From NCBI RefSeq assembly GCF_019195435.1, contig NZ_CP078069.1, positions 1,054,001 to 1,118,000 on the forward strand: a stretch of 64,000 bases of DNA. Reading direction: 5' to 3'. Positions within the stretch are counted from its first letter, which is position 1, and each line of letters begins with the position of its first letter. Below are positions 1 through 10,485 of this stretch, piece after piece. The translations under genes and the position numbers were made by a program. The stretch comes from Comamonas sp. NLF-1-9 (lineage in GTDB: Bacteria > Pseudomonadota > Gammaproteobacteria > Burkholderiales > Burkholderiaceae_C). The notes beneath the pieces are model-generated. The model had not been told where the DNA came from. It searched no databases and saw only the letters and a list, made by a program, of their open reading frames with translations.

Positions 1-518
1 GCCTCGCGCGCCGCTTGCGCGTCGTTTTCCAGCGCCGTCGTCAACTCATGCACGCTGGCCGTGGTGCGCTCCAGATGGTCGCCCTGCTGCTCGGTGCGCT
101 GGGCAAGTTGCTCGTTGTCCGCCAGCAAGCGCTGGCCAGCATGGGCCACCAGGGCGGCGTTGCTGCGTATGTCTGCCACCATGGCCGACAGCGTCAACAC
201 CATCTGGTTGAGGCGCCCGCCAAGCTGCGCGAGCTGCCCGCGCCCGCCGACCGCGGCGCGCACCGACAGGTCGCCCTGGGCGACGCTTTCCATCACGCGA
301 TCGAGCTGGGCCAGGTCGCCCGCCACGCCCCGCCACACGCAAACCAGCAGATACAGCCACAGCGCCCCGGCCAGGCACCAGGCCCAGAGCATGGCCGGCG
401 CCAGCACCGCGAGGGCCAGCGTCAGCAGCGCCAGCAAGCCCAACAGCGCAAACCGCCCGCCCAAGGCAAATCGATGCACAAGCCAGGTGCCGGGGCGCAG
501 AAATACGGTGCCATTCAT
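1..518 (-). CDS. methyl-accepting chemotaxis protein, N-terminal part (runs off left edge)
   Basis: Reading the minus strand from an ATG at 518 gives an open frame to the window edge, starting MNGTVFLRPGTWLVHRF. Two hydrophobic segments (about residues 20-40 and 43-60) are separated by almost nothing, so there is no sizeable periplasmic sensor. A HAMP-like stretch follows (DLAQLDRVMESVAQGDLSVR), then a helical region typical of the start of a chemoreceptor signalling domain (LADNEQLAQRTEQQ, then TTASVHELTTALE). The family is a transducer that signals through CheW/CheA. The missing sensor region suggests it senses a cytoplasmic or membrane-borne cue, which is inference. It is divergent from pilU with 141 bp between the starts. 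The signalling tip lies outside the window, so the class cannot be given. Confidence 0.8.
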   Translation of the reverse strand, partial: MNGTVFLRPGTWLVHRFALGGRFALLGLLALLTLALAVLAPAMLWAWCLAGALWLYLLVCVWRGVAGDLAQLDRVMESVAQGDLSVRAAVGGRGQLAQLGGRLNQMVLTLSAMVADIRSNAALVAHAGQRLLADNEQLAQRTEQQGDHLERTTASVHELTTALENDAQAARE

Positions 519-659
519 GCCACTTGCCTCGTGTGACGAATCGTGTCTGAACAGTGTACAGACTCCCGCCGATCAACTCCAGCGGGCAGCGGTGAGACAG
601 TGCCCGCAGGTGCACGCATGTCCGATAATGAACACTTGACAGCACCGGGAGGGCGGCAC

Positions 660-1826
660 ATGGGCACGATGGAACGCATACTGCGACTGATGGGGGAAAA
701 GCAGGCCTCCGACGTCTATCTGTCGGCCGGCGCGCCGGCGCTGATCCGCATCAACGGCGACTGCGTGCCGATCAACAACCAGTCGCTCGCGCCCGACGCG
801 CCCAAGAGCCTGCTGGCCGAGATCATCCCGCCCGAGCGCATCGAGGAGCTGGAAGAAACCGGCGAACTCAACATGGGCGTGCCGCTGACCGGCGTGGGAC
901 GCTTTCGCATCAGCGCCATGCGCCAGCGCGGCAGCTACGCCGTGGTGATCCGCTTCATCACCTACCAGATCCCCGAGCTCGCCAATCTGGGCCTGCCGCC
1001 GGTGCTCAGCGACCTGATCATGGAAAAGCGCGGTCTGATCCTCGTCGTTGGCGCCACCGGCTCGGGCAAGAGCACCACGCTCGCGGCGATGATCGACAAG
1101 CGCAACGGCGAATCGACCGGCCACATCCTGACCGTGGAAGAGCCGATCGAATACCAGTTCAAGAACCGCAAGTCCATCGTCAACCAGCGCGAAGTGGGCA
1201 GCGACACGCGCAGCCTGCAGACCGCGCTCAAGAACGCGCTGCGCCAGGCGCCGGACGTGATCCTGATCGGCGAGATCCGCGACCGCGAAACCATGTCGGC
1301 GGCCATCGCCTACGCCCAGTCCGGCCACCTGTGCCTGGCCACGCTGCACGGCAACAACAGCTACCACGCGCTCAACCGCATCTTGTCCTTTTATCCGGTC
1401 GAGGTGCGCCCCACCATGCTGACCGACCTCGCTTCGGCGCTCAAGTCCATCATCTCGCAGCGTCTGGTGCGCACCACGACGGGCGGGCGCGTGCCGGCAG
1501 CCGAAGTCATGCTCAACACCAAGCTGGTGAGCGACCTGATCGAACAAGGCGACTTTTCCGGGGTGCGCGACGCCATGGAAAAATCCATGGCCGAAGGCTC
1601 GCAGACCTTTGAAGAATCGCTGGCCAAGCTCATCTTGGAAGACAAGATCACGCGCAAGGAAGGCCTGGCCAACTCCGATTCGCCCACCAACTTGCTGTGG
1701 CGCCTGCAAAACGACTTCAACGTGGCGGCCAAGGCCGCCGCACAGGCGCAAAAGCAGGGCCAGGCGCCCGTGGAAGAATCGGGTCCCTCGTTCACCGAGA
1801 TCGTGCTCGACGTCAAGCCCGGTTGA
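660..1826 (+). CDS. pilU: type IV pilus retraction ATPase PilU
   Basis: The 388-residue product is a PilT-family hexameric ATPase that acts at the inner-membrane base of type IV pili and assists PilT in retraction and twitching. It opens MGTMERILRLMGEK...ASDVYLS as PilU proteins do. The Walker A motif GATGSGKST is at about residues 131-139, and the Asp-box and Walker B region (PDVILIGEIRD) and the His box (CLATLHGNNS) follow. The C-terminal tail is the extended PilU type. The ATG at 660 is chosen because GGGAGGG lies just upstream and homology begins there. In-frame starts at 618 (ATG) and 543 (GTG) would add unrelated residues. The usual partner pilT is not next to it here: the upstream neighbour is a divergent chemoreceptor. 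Confidence 0.93.
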   Translation: MGTMERILRLMGEKQASDVYLSAGAPALIRINGDCVPINNQSLAPDAPKSLLAEIIPPERIEELEETGELNMGVPLTGVGRFRISAMRQRGSYAVVIRFITYQIPELANLGLPPVLSDLIMEKRGLILVVGATGSGKSTTLAAMIDKRNGESTGHILTVEEPIEYQFKNRKSIVNQREVGSDTRSLQTALKNALRQAPDVILIGEIRDRETMSAAIAYAQSGHLCLATLHGNNSYHALNRILSFYPVEVRPTMLTDLASALKSIISQRLVRTTTGGRVPAAEVMLNTKLVSDLIEQGDFSGVRDAMEKSMAEGSQTFEESLAKLILEDKITRKEGLANSDSPTNLLWRLQNDFNVAAKAAAQAQKQGQAPVEESGPSFTEIVLDVKPG

Positions 1827-1873
1827 GCCTGCGGCCGCGGCGCGCCAGCACCCTGCACACCATTGTTTCCGAC

Positions 1874-1895
1874 AGGCCGGCTTGCACGCCGGCCT
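1874..1895 (+). terminator. GC hairpin between pilU and the ABC-F gene (terminator- or attenuator-like)
   Basis: AGGCCGGC (1874-1881) pairs perfectly with GCCGGCCT (1888-1895) around a 6-nt loop, followed by CTGTTTC and then the ATG of the next gene at 1903. The T-tract is weak, so it is a poor intrinsic terminator. It leaves no room for a normal ribosome binding site in front of the ABC-F start. Confidence 0.5.
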
Positions 1896-1902
1896 CTGTT
1901 TC

Positions 1903-3864
<1,962 letters not shown>

Positions 3865-4005
3865 CAAAAATTCCTTGTCTGAAAGCGGCTTGCACCCGAT
3901 ACCTCAATGGTCTTGCAAGTAGGTATAAACCCGAATTTTTTAACAGCGCGGTGTCAACCGACGCTGTCCCAGGGGCGTTGAACGTGCAATCAAAGGAGTT
4001 GGACC

Positions 4006-4098
4006 ATGTTCACTGCAAGCACCCTCACCGCCCAGACCACCCTCTGGCCCGATGACGAGCGCGACCGCAAACGCGCCCCGGTTCGCGGCGCGCTGTAA
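4006..4098 (+). CDS. possible small protein of 30 residues, unknown
   Basis: ATG at 4006 is preceded by CAAAGGAG at 7-8 bp spacing, a near-ideal ribosome binding site, and the frame closes with TAA at 4096-4098. The product begins MFTASTLTAQTTLWPDDERD and ends in a basic tail (RKRAPVRGAL). It has no signal peptide or membrane segment. A TATAAA (3924-3929) lies upstream and a strong terminator (4150-4176) downstream, so the unit looks like a self-contained transcript. I do not recognise the family. It could instead be a leader peptide or a chance frame in a non-coding RNA. Confidence 0.45.
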   Translation: MFTASTLTAQTTLWPDDERDRKRAPVRGAL

Positions 4099-4149
4099 GC
4101 ACGCACCGGCCGCCGGCTGGCCCGATTCGGGCGGCCGGCACCGCGAACG

Positions 4150-4176
4150 AAAAAGCCCCGCTGTGCGGGGCTTTTT
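4150..4176. terminator. bidirectional rho-independent terminator
   Basis: AAAAAGCCCCGC (4150-4161) and GCGGGGCTTTTT (4165-4176) form a perfect 12-bp stem with a TGT loop, with a T-run on either strand. It can end both the small plus-strand unit at 4006 and the minus-strand phaCAB operon, whose last gene stops at 4192. Confidence 0.92.
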
Positions 4177-4191
4177 GAAGCCGGACGCGCT

Positions 4192-4929
4192 TCAAGCCAT
4201 GTGCAAGCCGCCGTTGACCGAGAACTCGGCGCCGGTGGCGTAGCCGCCTTCATCGGACGCCAGCCAGGAGATGATGGAGGCGATCTCGCTGGGTTCGCCC
4301 AGGCGCTTGACCGGCACCGTGGCGACGATTTTTTCCAGCACGTCGGGGCGGATCGCCCGCACCATGTCGGTGCCGATGTAGCCCGGCGCCACGGTGTTCA
4401 CTGTCACGCCCTTGGTCGCAAGCTCTTGCGCCAGCGCCATCGTGAAGCCGTGCATGCCCGCTTTGGCGGCCGAATAATTGGTCTGGCCCGCCTGGCCTTT
4501 TTCGCCGTTGACGCTGCTGATGTTGATGATGCGCCCCCAGCCGCGCTCCACCATGTCGGCCACCACCTGCTTGGTGACGTTGAACATGCTGTTGAGGTTG
4601 GTGTCTATCACCTGGCGCCAGTCCTCGGGGCTCATTTTCACGAACATGCGGTCGCGCGTGATGCCGGCGTTGTTCACCAGCACATCGATGGGGCCGTGTT
4701 CGGCCTTGGCCTTCTCGAAGGCCTGCACGGTGGAGTCCCAGTCGCTCACGTTGCCCACCGAGGCGTGAAAGCTGTAGCCCTCGCTCTTCTGTTCGTCCAG
4801 CCACTTCTGGAAGTCGCGCGTGGGGCCGCAGCCCGCGATGACCTTGTAGCCGTCCTTGTGCAGGCGCTGGCAGATCGCGGTGCCAATGCCGCCCATGCCG
4901 CCGGTGACGTACGCTGTTCTTTGTGCCAT
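4192..4929 (-). CDS. phaB: acetoacetyl-CoA reductase PhaB
   Basis: This 245-residue short-chain dehydrogenase reduces acetoacetyl-CoA to (R)-3-hydroxybutyryl-CoA with NADPH, the second step of PHB synthesis. It has the cofactor glycine motif VTGGMGGIG (about residues 8-16), NNAG (87-90), the catalytic Ser in ISS (137-139) and YxxxK (Tyr152, Lys156). The ends are the standard ones for PhaB (MAQRTAYVTGG to FSVNGGLHMA). It is the last gene of phaCAB and stops 16 bp before the terminator. It lies 100 bp downstream of phaA, a gap that could hold a secondary promoter, though I see no clear one. Confidence 0.95.
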   Translation of the reverse strand: MAQRTAYVTGGMGGIGTAICQRLHKDGYKVIAGCGPTRDFQKWLDEQKSEGYSFHASVGNVSDWDSTVQAFEKAKAEHGPIDVLVNNAGITRDRMFVKMSPEDWRQVIDTNLNSMFNVTKQVVADMVERGWGRIINISSVNGEKGQAGQTNYSAAKAGMHGFTMALAQELATKGVTVNTVAPGYIGTDMVRAIRPDVLEKIVATVPVKRLGEPSEIASIISWLASDEGGYATGAEFSVNGGLHMA

Positions 4930-5029
4930 GAGCCGTTCTCCTTCTGTCTTGTTCGTCCCACTCTAACCGAGATCGGCGCCGGCCTGGCCCATGGAAAACA
5001 CCAAGCCCGCGCCGCCCGCCCGCTGCGCT

Positions 5030-6211
<1,182 letters not shown>

Positions 6212-6295
6212 GATGGTCCTTTCTGCAAAATCCGCCGCGACGGCCGCTTGCCGCCACGTTCACGAAACCGTTGTGCCGCTGCCTGCGCGCACCTT

Positions 6296-8011
6296 TCAGG
6301 CCTTTTGCCGCACATAGCTGCCGGGCGCGGGCTCCAGCGGCTTGTAGCGCGGCGCCTTGCCAAAGCTCTTGGGCGCAGCGATCTGCTTGCCCGCATGGCC
6401 CTTTAGCCAGGCGGCCCAGTCCTCCCACCAACTGCCGGGGTGCTCGCTGGCGCCCTTGATCCAGGCGTCCACAGTGGACGGGAACTTGCCGTCTTCACGC
6501 AGCCAGTGGCTGCGCTTTTTCTTGGCCGGCGGATTGATCACGCCGGCGATGTGGCCCGACGCGCCCATGACGAAGCGCTTCTTGCCCGGCAGCACCTGGG
6601 TGGAAGCATAGGCGCCGCCTATGGGCACGATGTGGTCTTCGCGCGAGCCGTAGATGTAGACCGGCAGCTTGACCTGGGCGAGGTCGATCTCTTCGCCGCA
6701 CACCGTCACGCCGCCGGGCTGCACCAGGCGGTTTTCCAGATAGAAATTGCGCAGGTACCAGGCGTAATAAGGCCCGGGCAGATTGGTGCTGTCGCAGTTC
6801 CAGTAGAGCAGATCGAAGGCCGGCGGCGTCTCGCCCTTGAGGTAGTTGCCCACGACGTAGTTCCAGACCAGGTCGTTGGGCCGCAGAAAGCTGAAGGTCG
6901 AAGCCAGGTCCTGCCCCTTCATCAGCCCGCCCTGCCCCATCTGCAGCTCGCGCAGGCGCACGAAGTTCTCATCGATGAAGACGTCCAGCACCCCGGTTTC
7001 GGTGAAGTCGATCAGCGTGGTGAGGAAGGTGCTGCTCGCCACCGAGTCGTCACCGCGCGCGGCAAGTACCGCCAGCGCGTTGGCCAGCATGGTGCCGCCC
7101 ACGCAAAAGCCCAGGGTGTTGATCTGCGGCGCACCGGTGATCGCCTTGACCGTGCGGATGGCCTCGATGACCGCGTCCTCGATGTAGTCGTCCCAGGTCT
7201 TGTCGGCGAGCGTCATGTCGGGGTTGCGCCAGCTCACCACGAAAGTGCGCTGGCCCTGCTGCACCGCGTAGCGGATCAGCGAATTGTCCGGCTGCAGGTC
7301 GAGGATGTAGTACTTGTTGATGCATGGCGGCACCATCAGGAAGGGCCGCTCGTGCACCTTGGCGGTGAGCGGCTTGTATTCGATGAGCTGAAACAACTCG
7401 TTCTGGTAGACCACCGCGCCCTCGGTCGTGGCGACGTTGCGCCCGACCTCGAACTGGCTCTCGTCGGTCATCGAGATATGGCCTTGCTGGATGTCCTTGA
7501 GCAGATTGGCCATGCCTTGCGCCAGGCTCTCGCCCCGGGTTTCGAGGGCCTTTCTCTGCGCCTCGACGTTGAAGGCCAGGAAGTTGCTCGGCGCACTGGC
7601 CGCGAGGTATTGCTCGACACTGAAGCGGATGCGCTCGCGCGTTTTCTCGTCCGCCTGCACCGCCTGCGTCATCGCGCGCAGCGTGCGTGCCTGCAGCTCA
7701 TAGGCCGCGACGGTGAAGGCCGACACCGGGTTGTTGCTCCAGGATTCGGCGGCAAAACGCCGGTCGCTGGAGCCCTCAGGCGCCGCGCCGCCCCAGTTGC
7801 GCCCCCAGAGCTCGCGCATGCCGTCCAGGTATTCCTGCTGCAACTGCGCGAGCTTTTCCGGCGAAAGGCTCACGGGCTGCAGCGGCTGCAAGCCGGCGGC
7901 CAGCGCCCCCACATCCACGGGCTTGTATGCCTGCAGCATCTGGCCCCAGGCCTGGGCCCAGAGCTGCTGCAGCGCGCCCGCGTTGCGGGCCCATTCAGTA
8001 TCGACTGACAT
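6296..8011 (-). CDS. phaC: class I poly(3-hydroxyalkanoate) synthase PhaC
   Basis: The 571-residue enzyme polymerises (R)-3-hydroxyacyl-CoA on the surface of PHB granules. The lipase-like box GFCVGG gives the nucleophile Cys303, with Asp459 (GSREDHIVP) and His487 (ASGHIAGV) completing the triad. The N-terminal PhaC domain and the long C-terminal part fit class I synthases, which work as single-subunit enzymes without PhaE or PhaR-type partners. Start ATG 8011 has AAAGGAG 5-11 bp upstream, and the residues upstream in the same frame are unrelated. It is the first gene of phaCAB. The divergent gene at 8104 leaves only 92 bp for its promoter, where a TATAGT is present on the minus strand. Confidence 0.95.
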   Translation of the reverse strand: MSVDTEWARNAGALQQLWAQAWGQMLQAYKPVDVGALAAGLQPLQPVSLSPEKLAQLQQEYLDGMRELWGRNWGGAAPEGSSDRRFAAESWSNNPVSAFTVAAYELQARTLRAMTQAVQADEKTRERIRFSVEQYLAASAPSNFLAFNVEAQRKALETRGESLAQGMANLLKDIQQGHISMTDESQFEVGRNVATTEGAVVYQNELFQLIEYKPLTAKVHERPFLMVPPCINKYYILDLQPDNSLIRYAVQQGQRTFVVSWRNPDMTLADKTWDDYIEDAVIEAIRTVKAITGAPQINTLGFCVGGTMLANALAVLAARGDDSVASSTFLTTLIDFTETGVLDVFIDENFVRLRELQMGQGGLMKGQDLASTFSFLRPNDLVWNYVVGNYLKGETPPAFDLLYWNCDSTNLPGPYYAWYLRNFYLENRLVQPGGVTVCGEEIDLAQVKLPVYIYGSREDHIVPIGGAYASTQVLPGKKRFVMGASGHIAGVINPPAKKKRSHWLREDGKFPSTVDAWIKGASEHPGSWWEDWAAWLKGHAGKQIAAPKSFGKAPRYKPLEPAPGSYVRQKA

Positions 8012-8103
8012 GGCGGCTCCTTTGCTCGTTTGTACGTGACGAGCCACTATATGCCGAGAAAGCCCTGCTGCGGCAGCGGGCGCGGCGCGGCATACTCCGG
8101 CTG

Positions 8104-8379
8104 ATGCTTCTGGTGCTGATTGCCTGGCTTTACGTGACCGCGCTGATGGCGCTGGCCGAGGCCATGGCGCCCAATGGCTCGGTCTGGGGCGCCCTGCTGA
8201 GCTTCCTCTTCTATGGTCTGCTGCCTGGCGCGTTGATGGGCTATTTTTTGCTGCGCGCACGGCGCAGGCGCCGCAGCGCCGCTGCGCCGCCGCCCTCAGG
8301 GCTGCAGCCAGACGCAGGCGGCCATGCGCCCGCTGCTGCCCAGGCGGACGGCGTCGCGCCGGTGCGAGAAGAACCGTGA
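8104..8379 (+). CDS. small two-helix membrane protein, unknown
   Basis: From ATG 8104 the 91-residue product has two hydrophobic segments (MLLVLIAWLYVTALMAL and ALLSFLFYGLLPGALMGYFLL), then an arginine cluster and a proline/alanine-rich tail. It resembles hypothetical proteins common in Comamonadaceae, but no function is known to me. The frame is open further upstream and reads plausibly (AEKALLRQRARRGILRL) without an ATG, GTG or TTG in the right place, so the true start may be non-standard. The last 84 bp overlap the convergent pgeF gene, and the low-complexity tail is probably a run-on past an ancestral stop. Confidence 0.6.
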   Translation: MLLVLIAWLYVTALMALAEAMAPNGSVWGALLSFLFYGLLPGALMGYFLLRARRRRRSAAAPPPSGLQPDAGGHAPAAAQADGVAPVREEP

Positions 8380-9111
8380 GGGATTGCTGACGGTGCACCA
8401 GGGCGCGCTGGCGTCGTTGCCATACACCGCATCGACCCCCGCGCGCCGCAGGCGCTGGCGCGCAAGAGCGGGGAGGTTGGCGAAGAACTTGCCCGCCGCG
8501 CCCGCGGGGACAAAATGCCGCGCTGCGTCGGCATCGGCCGCGCAAAACGCCGCGCGCACCTCGGCGCCGACCTCGAAGGCCTGCGGGCCTATGCAGGGGC
8601 CAAGCCAGGCAATGACTTCGCTTTCGATAGCTGTCTGCGCTTGTCCAGAGCCGGTTGCAGCCCGAAAAGTCTGCAAAGCAGCTTCGAGCACGCCCGCCGC
8701 CAGCCCGCGCCAGCCCGCATGGGCCGCGGCCACGCGGGTGCCGGCGCGGTTGCACAGCAGCACCGGCAGGCAGTCGGCGACCATCACGGTGCAGGCCAGG
8801 CCAGGCAGATCGGCGGTGCAGGCGTCGGCCTGGGCGCCATCGGGCACACCTGGCTGCAGCGCGAGCACTTTGCTGCCATGCACCTGGTGCAGAAACACCG
8901 GGCGCACCGGCGCGCCCTGCGCACTCAGCACGGTCTGCAGCAGCCGGCGGTTGGCGGCCACGGCTGCGGCTGCGTCGCCCACGTGTTCGCCAAGATTGCA
9001 GTGCTCCCAGGGCGGCGCGCTCACGCCGCCGGCGCGCGTGGTGCACAGCGCGCGCACGCCGGGCGGCGCGGGCCAATCGGGAACCATCCAGTCGCTGGGC
9101 ATGGCAGACAT
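8296..9111 (-). CDS. pgeF: PgeF/YfiH family purine nucleoside phosphorylase-like protein (laccase domain)
   Basis: The 271-residue protein is of the multicopper-oxidase-like YfiH family, variously reported as a purine nucleoside phosphorylase/adenosine deaminase and as the peptidoglycan-editing factor PgeF. Conserved zinc-site motifs are present: FLHQVHG, then VMVADCLPVLL, AAAHAGWRGL and GPCIGPQAFEVG. The C terminus has the family pattern RFFSHRRD. The start ATG 9111 (MSAMPSDWMVPDW) is 60 bp from the divergent FAA hydrolase. Residues about 146-162 (FRAATGSGQAQTAIES) are encoded by a copy of the GATAGCTG repeat at 8626-8668, which looks like an in-frame insertion in a variable loop. Confidence 0.85.
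   Translation of the reverse strand: MSAMPSDWMVPDWPAPPGVRALCTTRAGGVSAPPWEHCNLGEHVGDAAAAVAANRRLLQTVLSAQGAPVRPVFLHQVHGSKVLALQPGVPDGAQADACTADLPGLACTVMVADCLPVLLCNRAGTRVAAAHAGWRGLAAGVLEAALQTFRAATGSGQAQTAIESEVIAWLGPCIGPQAFEVGAEVRAAFCAADADAARHFVPAGAAGKFFANLPALARQRLRRAGVDAVYGNDASAPWCTVSNPSRFFSHRRDAVRLGSSGRMAACVWLQP
8626..8668 (+). repeat. GATAGCTG repeat, copy inside pgeF
   Basis: Starts GATAGCTGTCTGCGCTTG and ends GCAGCCCGAAAAG, matching the consensus at both ends with a diverged centre. It is read by pgeF on the opposite strand as an in-frame insert. Confidence 0.65.
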
Positions 9112-9171
9112 GGCACCAGCATAAGCCAACGCGTGGCACACTCGCTGGCGCAGTTTCCACCCCGCACAGAG

Positions 9172-9867
9172 ATGAACCACGTCTTTCCTCCCGCCGCCAG
9201 CGCGAGCGTGCCGGTCACCGGCTCGGCCCAGCGCTTTCCCGTGCACCGCATCTATTGCGTCGGGCGCAATTACGCCGAGCATGCGCGCGAAATGGGCGCG
9301 AGCGGCCGCGAAGCGCCCTTCTTCTTCATGAAGCCGGCCGACGCCGTCCTGCCCGCGCCCGCGGATGCCAGCGCCGCCATGCCCTACCCGCCGCAGACCG
9401 CCGATCTGCACCATGAGGTCGAGCTGGTGCTGGCCCTGGGCCGCGGCGGCAGCGACATCGCGCCAGAGGATGCCGCAGCCCACATCTGGGGCTATGCGGT
9501 GGGCCTGGACATGACGCGGCGCGACCTGCAGGCCCAGGCCAAGAAGCTCGGCCGCCCCTGGTGCACCGCCAAGGGCTTTGACGCGAGCGCCCCGATCGGC
9601 GCGATCACGCCCGCGGCGCGGGCGGGGGACATCGACGACGCCGAGATCACGCTCAGCGTCAACGGCGCGCTGCGCCAGAGCGGGCGCATCGCGCAGATGA
9701 TCTGGAACTGCGCCGAGGTGATCAGCCACCTGAGCCGCCTGTGGACGCTGCAGCCGGGCGATCTGGTCTTCACCGGCACCCCGGCGGGCGTCGCCGCCGT
9801 CGCCCGCGGCGACCGGCTGCGCGCCGAGGTCACGGGCCTGGAGGCGCTGTCGATCGAGATTGTTTGA
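9172..9867 (+). CDS. fumarylacetoacetate hydrolase (FAA) family protein, fumarylpyruvate hydrolase-like
   Basis: The 231-residue single-domain FAA hydrolase has the core motifs IYCVGRNYAEHA, FFFMKPADAV, LHHEVELVLALG (metal-binding Glu pair), GYAVGLDMTRRDLQ, KGFDASAPIG and a final GDLVFTGTPAGV. The family hydrolyses or decarboxylates acylpyruvates with a divalent metal: fumarylpyruvate hydrolases of gentisate breakdown and oxaloacetate-decarboxylase-like FAHD proteins share this size. The substrate cannot be told from sequence, and no gentisate genes are nearby. The start ATG 9172 is set by the first conserved residues. It is divergent from pgeF and is followed by a repeat and the Nudix gene. 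Confidence 0.85.
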   Translation: MNHVFPPAASASVPVTGSAQRFPVHRIYCVGRNYAEHAREMGASGREAPFFFMKPADAVLPAPADASAAMPYPPQTADLHHEVELVLALGRGGSDIAPEDAAAHIWGYAVGLDMTRRDLQAQAKKLGRPWCTAKGFDASAPIGAITPAARAGDIDDAEITLSVNGALRQSGRIAQMIWNCAEVISHLSRLWTLQPGDLVFTGTPAGVAAVARGDRLRAEVTGLEALSIEIV

Positions 9868-9877
9868 TTACTACCAA

Positions 9878-9923
9878 AACGATAGCTGTTGGCGCAATGT
9901 CTGAGAGCGCCAGAGCCTGATTT
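9878..9923 (+). repeat. GATAGCTG repeat between FAA hydrolase and Nudix genes
   Basis: GATAGCTGTTGGCGC at 9881-9895 and the terminal GAGCCTGATTTC match the family ends, and the centre is diverged. It ends about 10 bp before the Nudix start codon at 9934. Confidence 0.75.
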
Positions 9924-9933
9924 CATACCGAAT

Positions 9934-10482
9934 ATGTTCGCCCGCCGCCCTATCCTGCACTGCCGTGAATGCGGCGCCAGCGTGGTCTATCGCCTGCCCG
10001 ACGACGGCGACACCCACCCGCGCGCCGTGTGCACGCGCTGCGCCACCGTGCACTATGAAAACCCGCTGATGGTGGTGGGCACCGTGCCCGTGTTGGGCGA
10101 GCGCGTGCTGCTGTGCCAGCGCAACATCGAGCCGCGCCGCGGCCTGTGGACGCTGCCGGCCGGCTTCATGGAGCTCGATGAAACCACCGCCCAGGGCGCG
10201 GCGCGTGAAACCGACGAGGAAGCGGGCGCGCAGATCGAGATGGGTCCGCTCTTCACCCTGCTGAACGTGACGCACGTAGGCCAGGTCCACTTGTACTACC
10301 GCGCCGCGCTGCTCAGCGACGCCTTTGATCCCGGCCACGAAACCATGCAGGCACGCCTGTTCACCGAAGACGAAATCCCCTGGGAGCAGCTCGCGTTTCG
10401 CACGGTGCGCCGAACGCTGGAGTGCTATTTCGCCGACCGGCGCGCGGGCCAGTTCGGCTTTCACTGCATGGACTTGAGCTGA
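9934..10482 (+). CDS. Nudix hydrolase with N-terminal zinc ribbon
   Basis: The 182-residue protein begins with a zinc ribbon of two CxxC knuckles (CRECG and CTRC, residues about 9-32), followed by a Nudix domain. The Nudix box (GX5EX7REUXEEXGU) is intact, running GFMELDETTAQGAARETDEE then AG. Relatives of this architecture include NudC-like and ADP-ribose or NADH pyrophosphatases that hydrolyse nucleoside diphosphates linked to another group, using Mg2+. The exact substrate is unknown. The ATG at 9934 is preferred because upstream residues are encoded by the repeat. The next gene begins 4 bp after its stop, so it may be the first gene of the lipid-modification operon. Confidence 0.85.
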   Translation: MFARRPILHCRECGASVVYRLPDDGDTHPRAVCTRCATVHYENPLMVVGTVPVLGERVLLCQRNIEPRRGLWTLPAGFMELDETTAQGAARETDEEAGAQIEMGPLFTLLNVTHVGQVHLYYRAALLSDAFDPGHETMQARLFTEDEIPWEQLAFRTVRRTLECYFADRRAGQFGFHCMDLS

Positions 10483-10485
10483 AGC

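Noticed and set aside
121..145. AGCAAGCGCTGGCCAGC within the chemoreceptor gene
   Set aside because: Looks like the GATAGCTG repeat core, but lacks both ends and is explained by normal chemoreceptor codons.
46..645. 199-residue minus-strand frame and two plus-strand frames over the first 640 bp
   Set aside because: Arg/Ala/Gly-rich shadow frames of the true chemoreceptor frame, which is open to the window edge and starts at 518.
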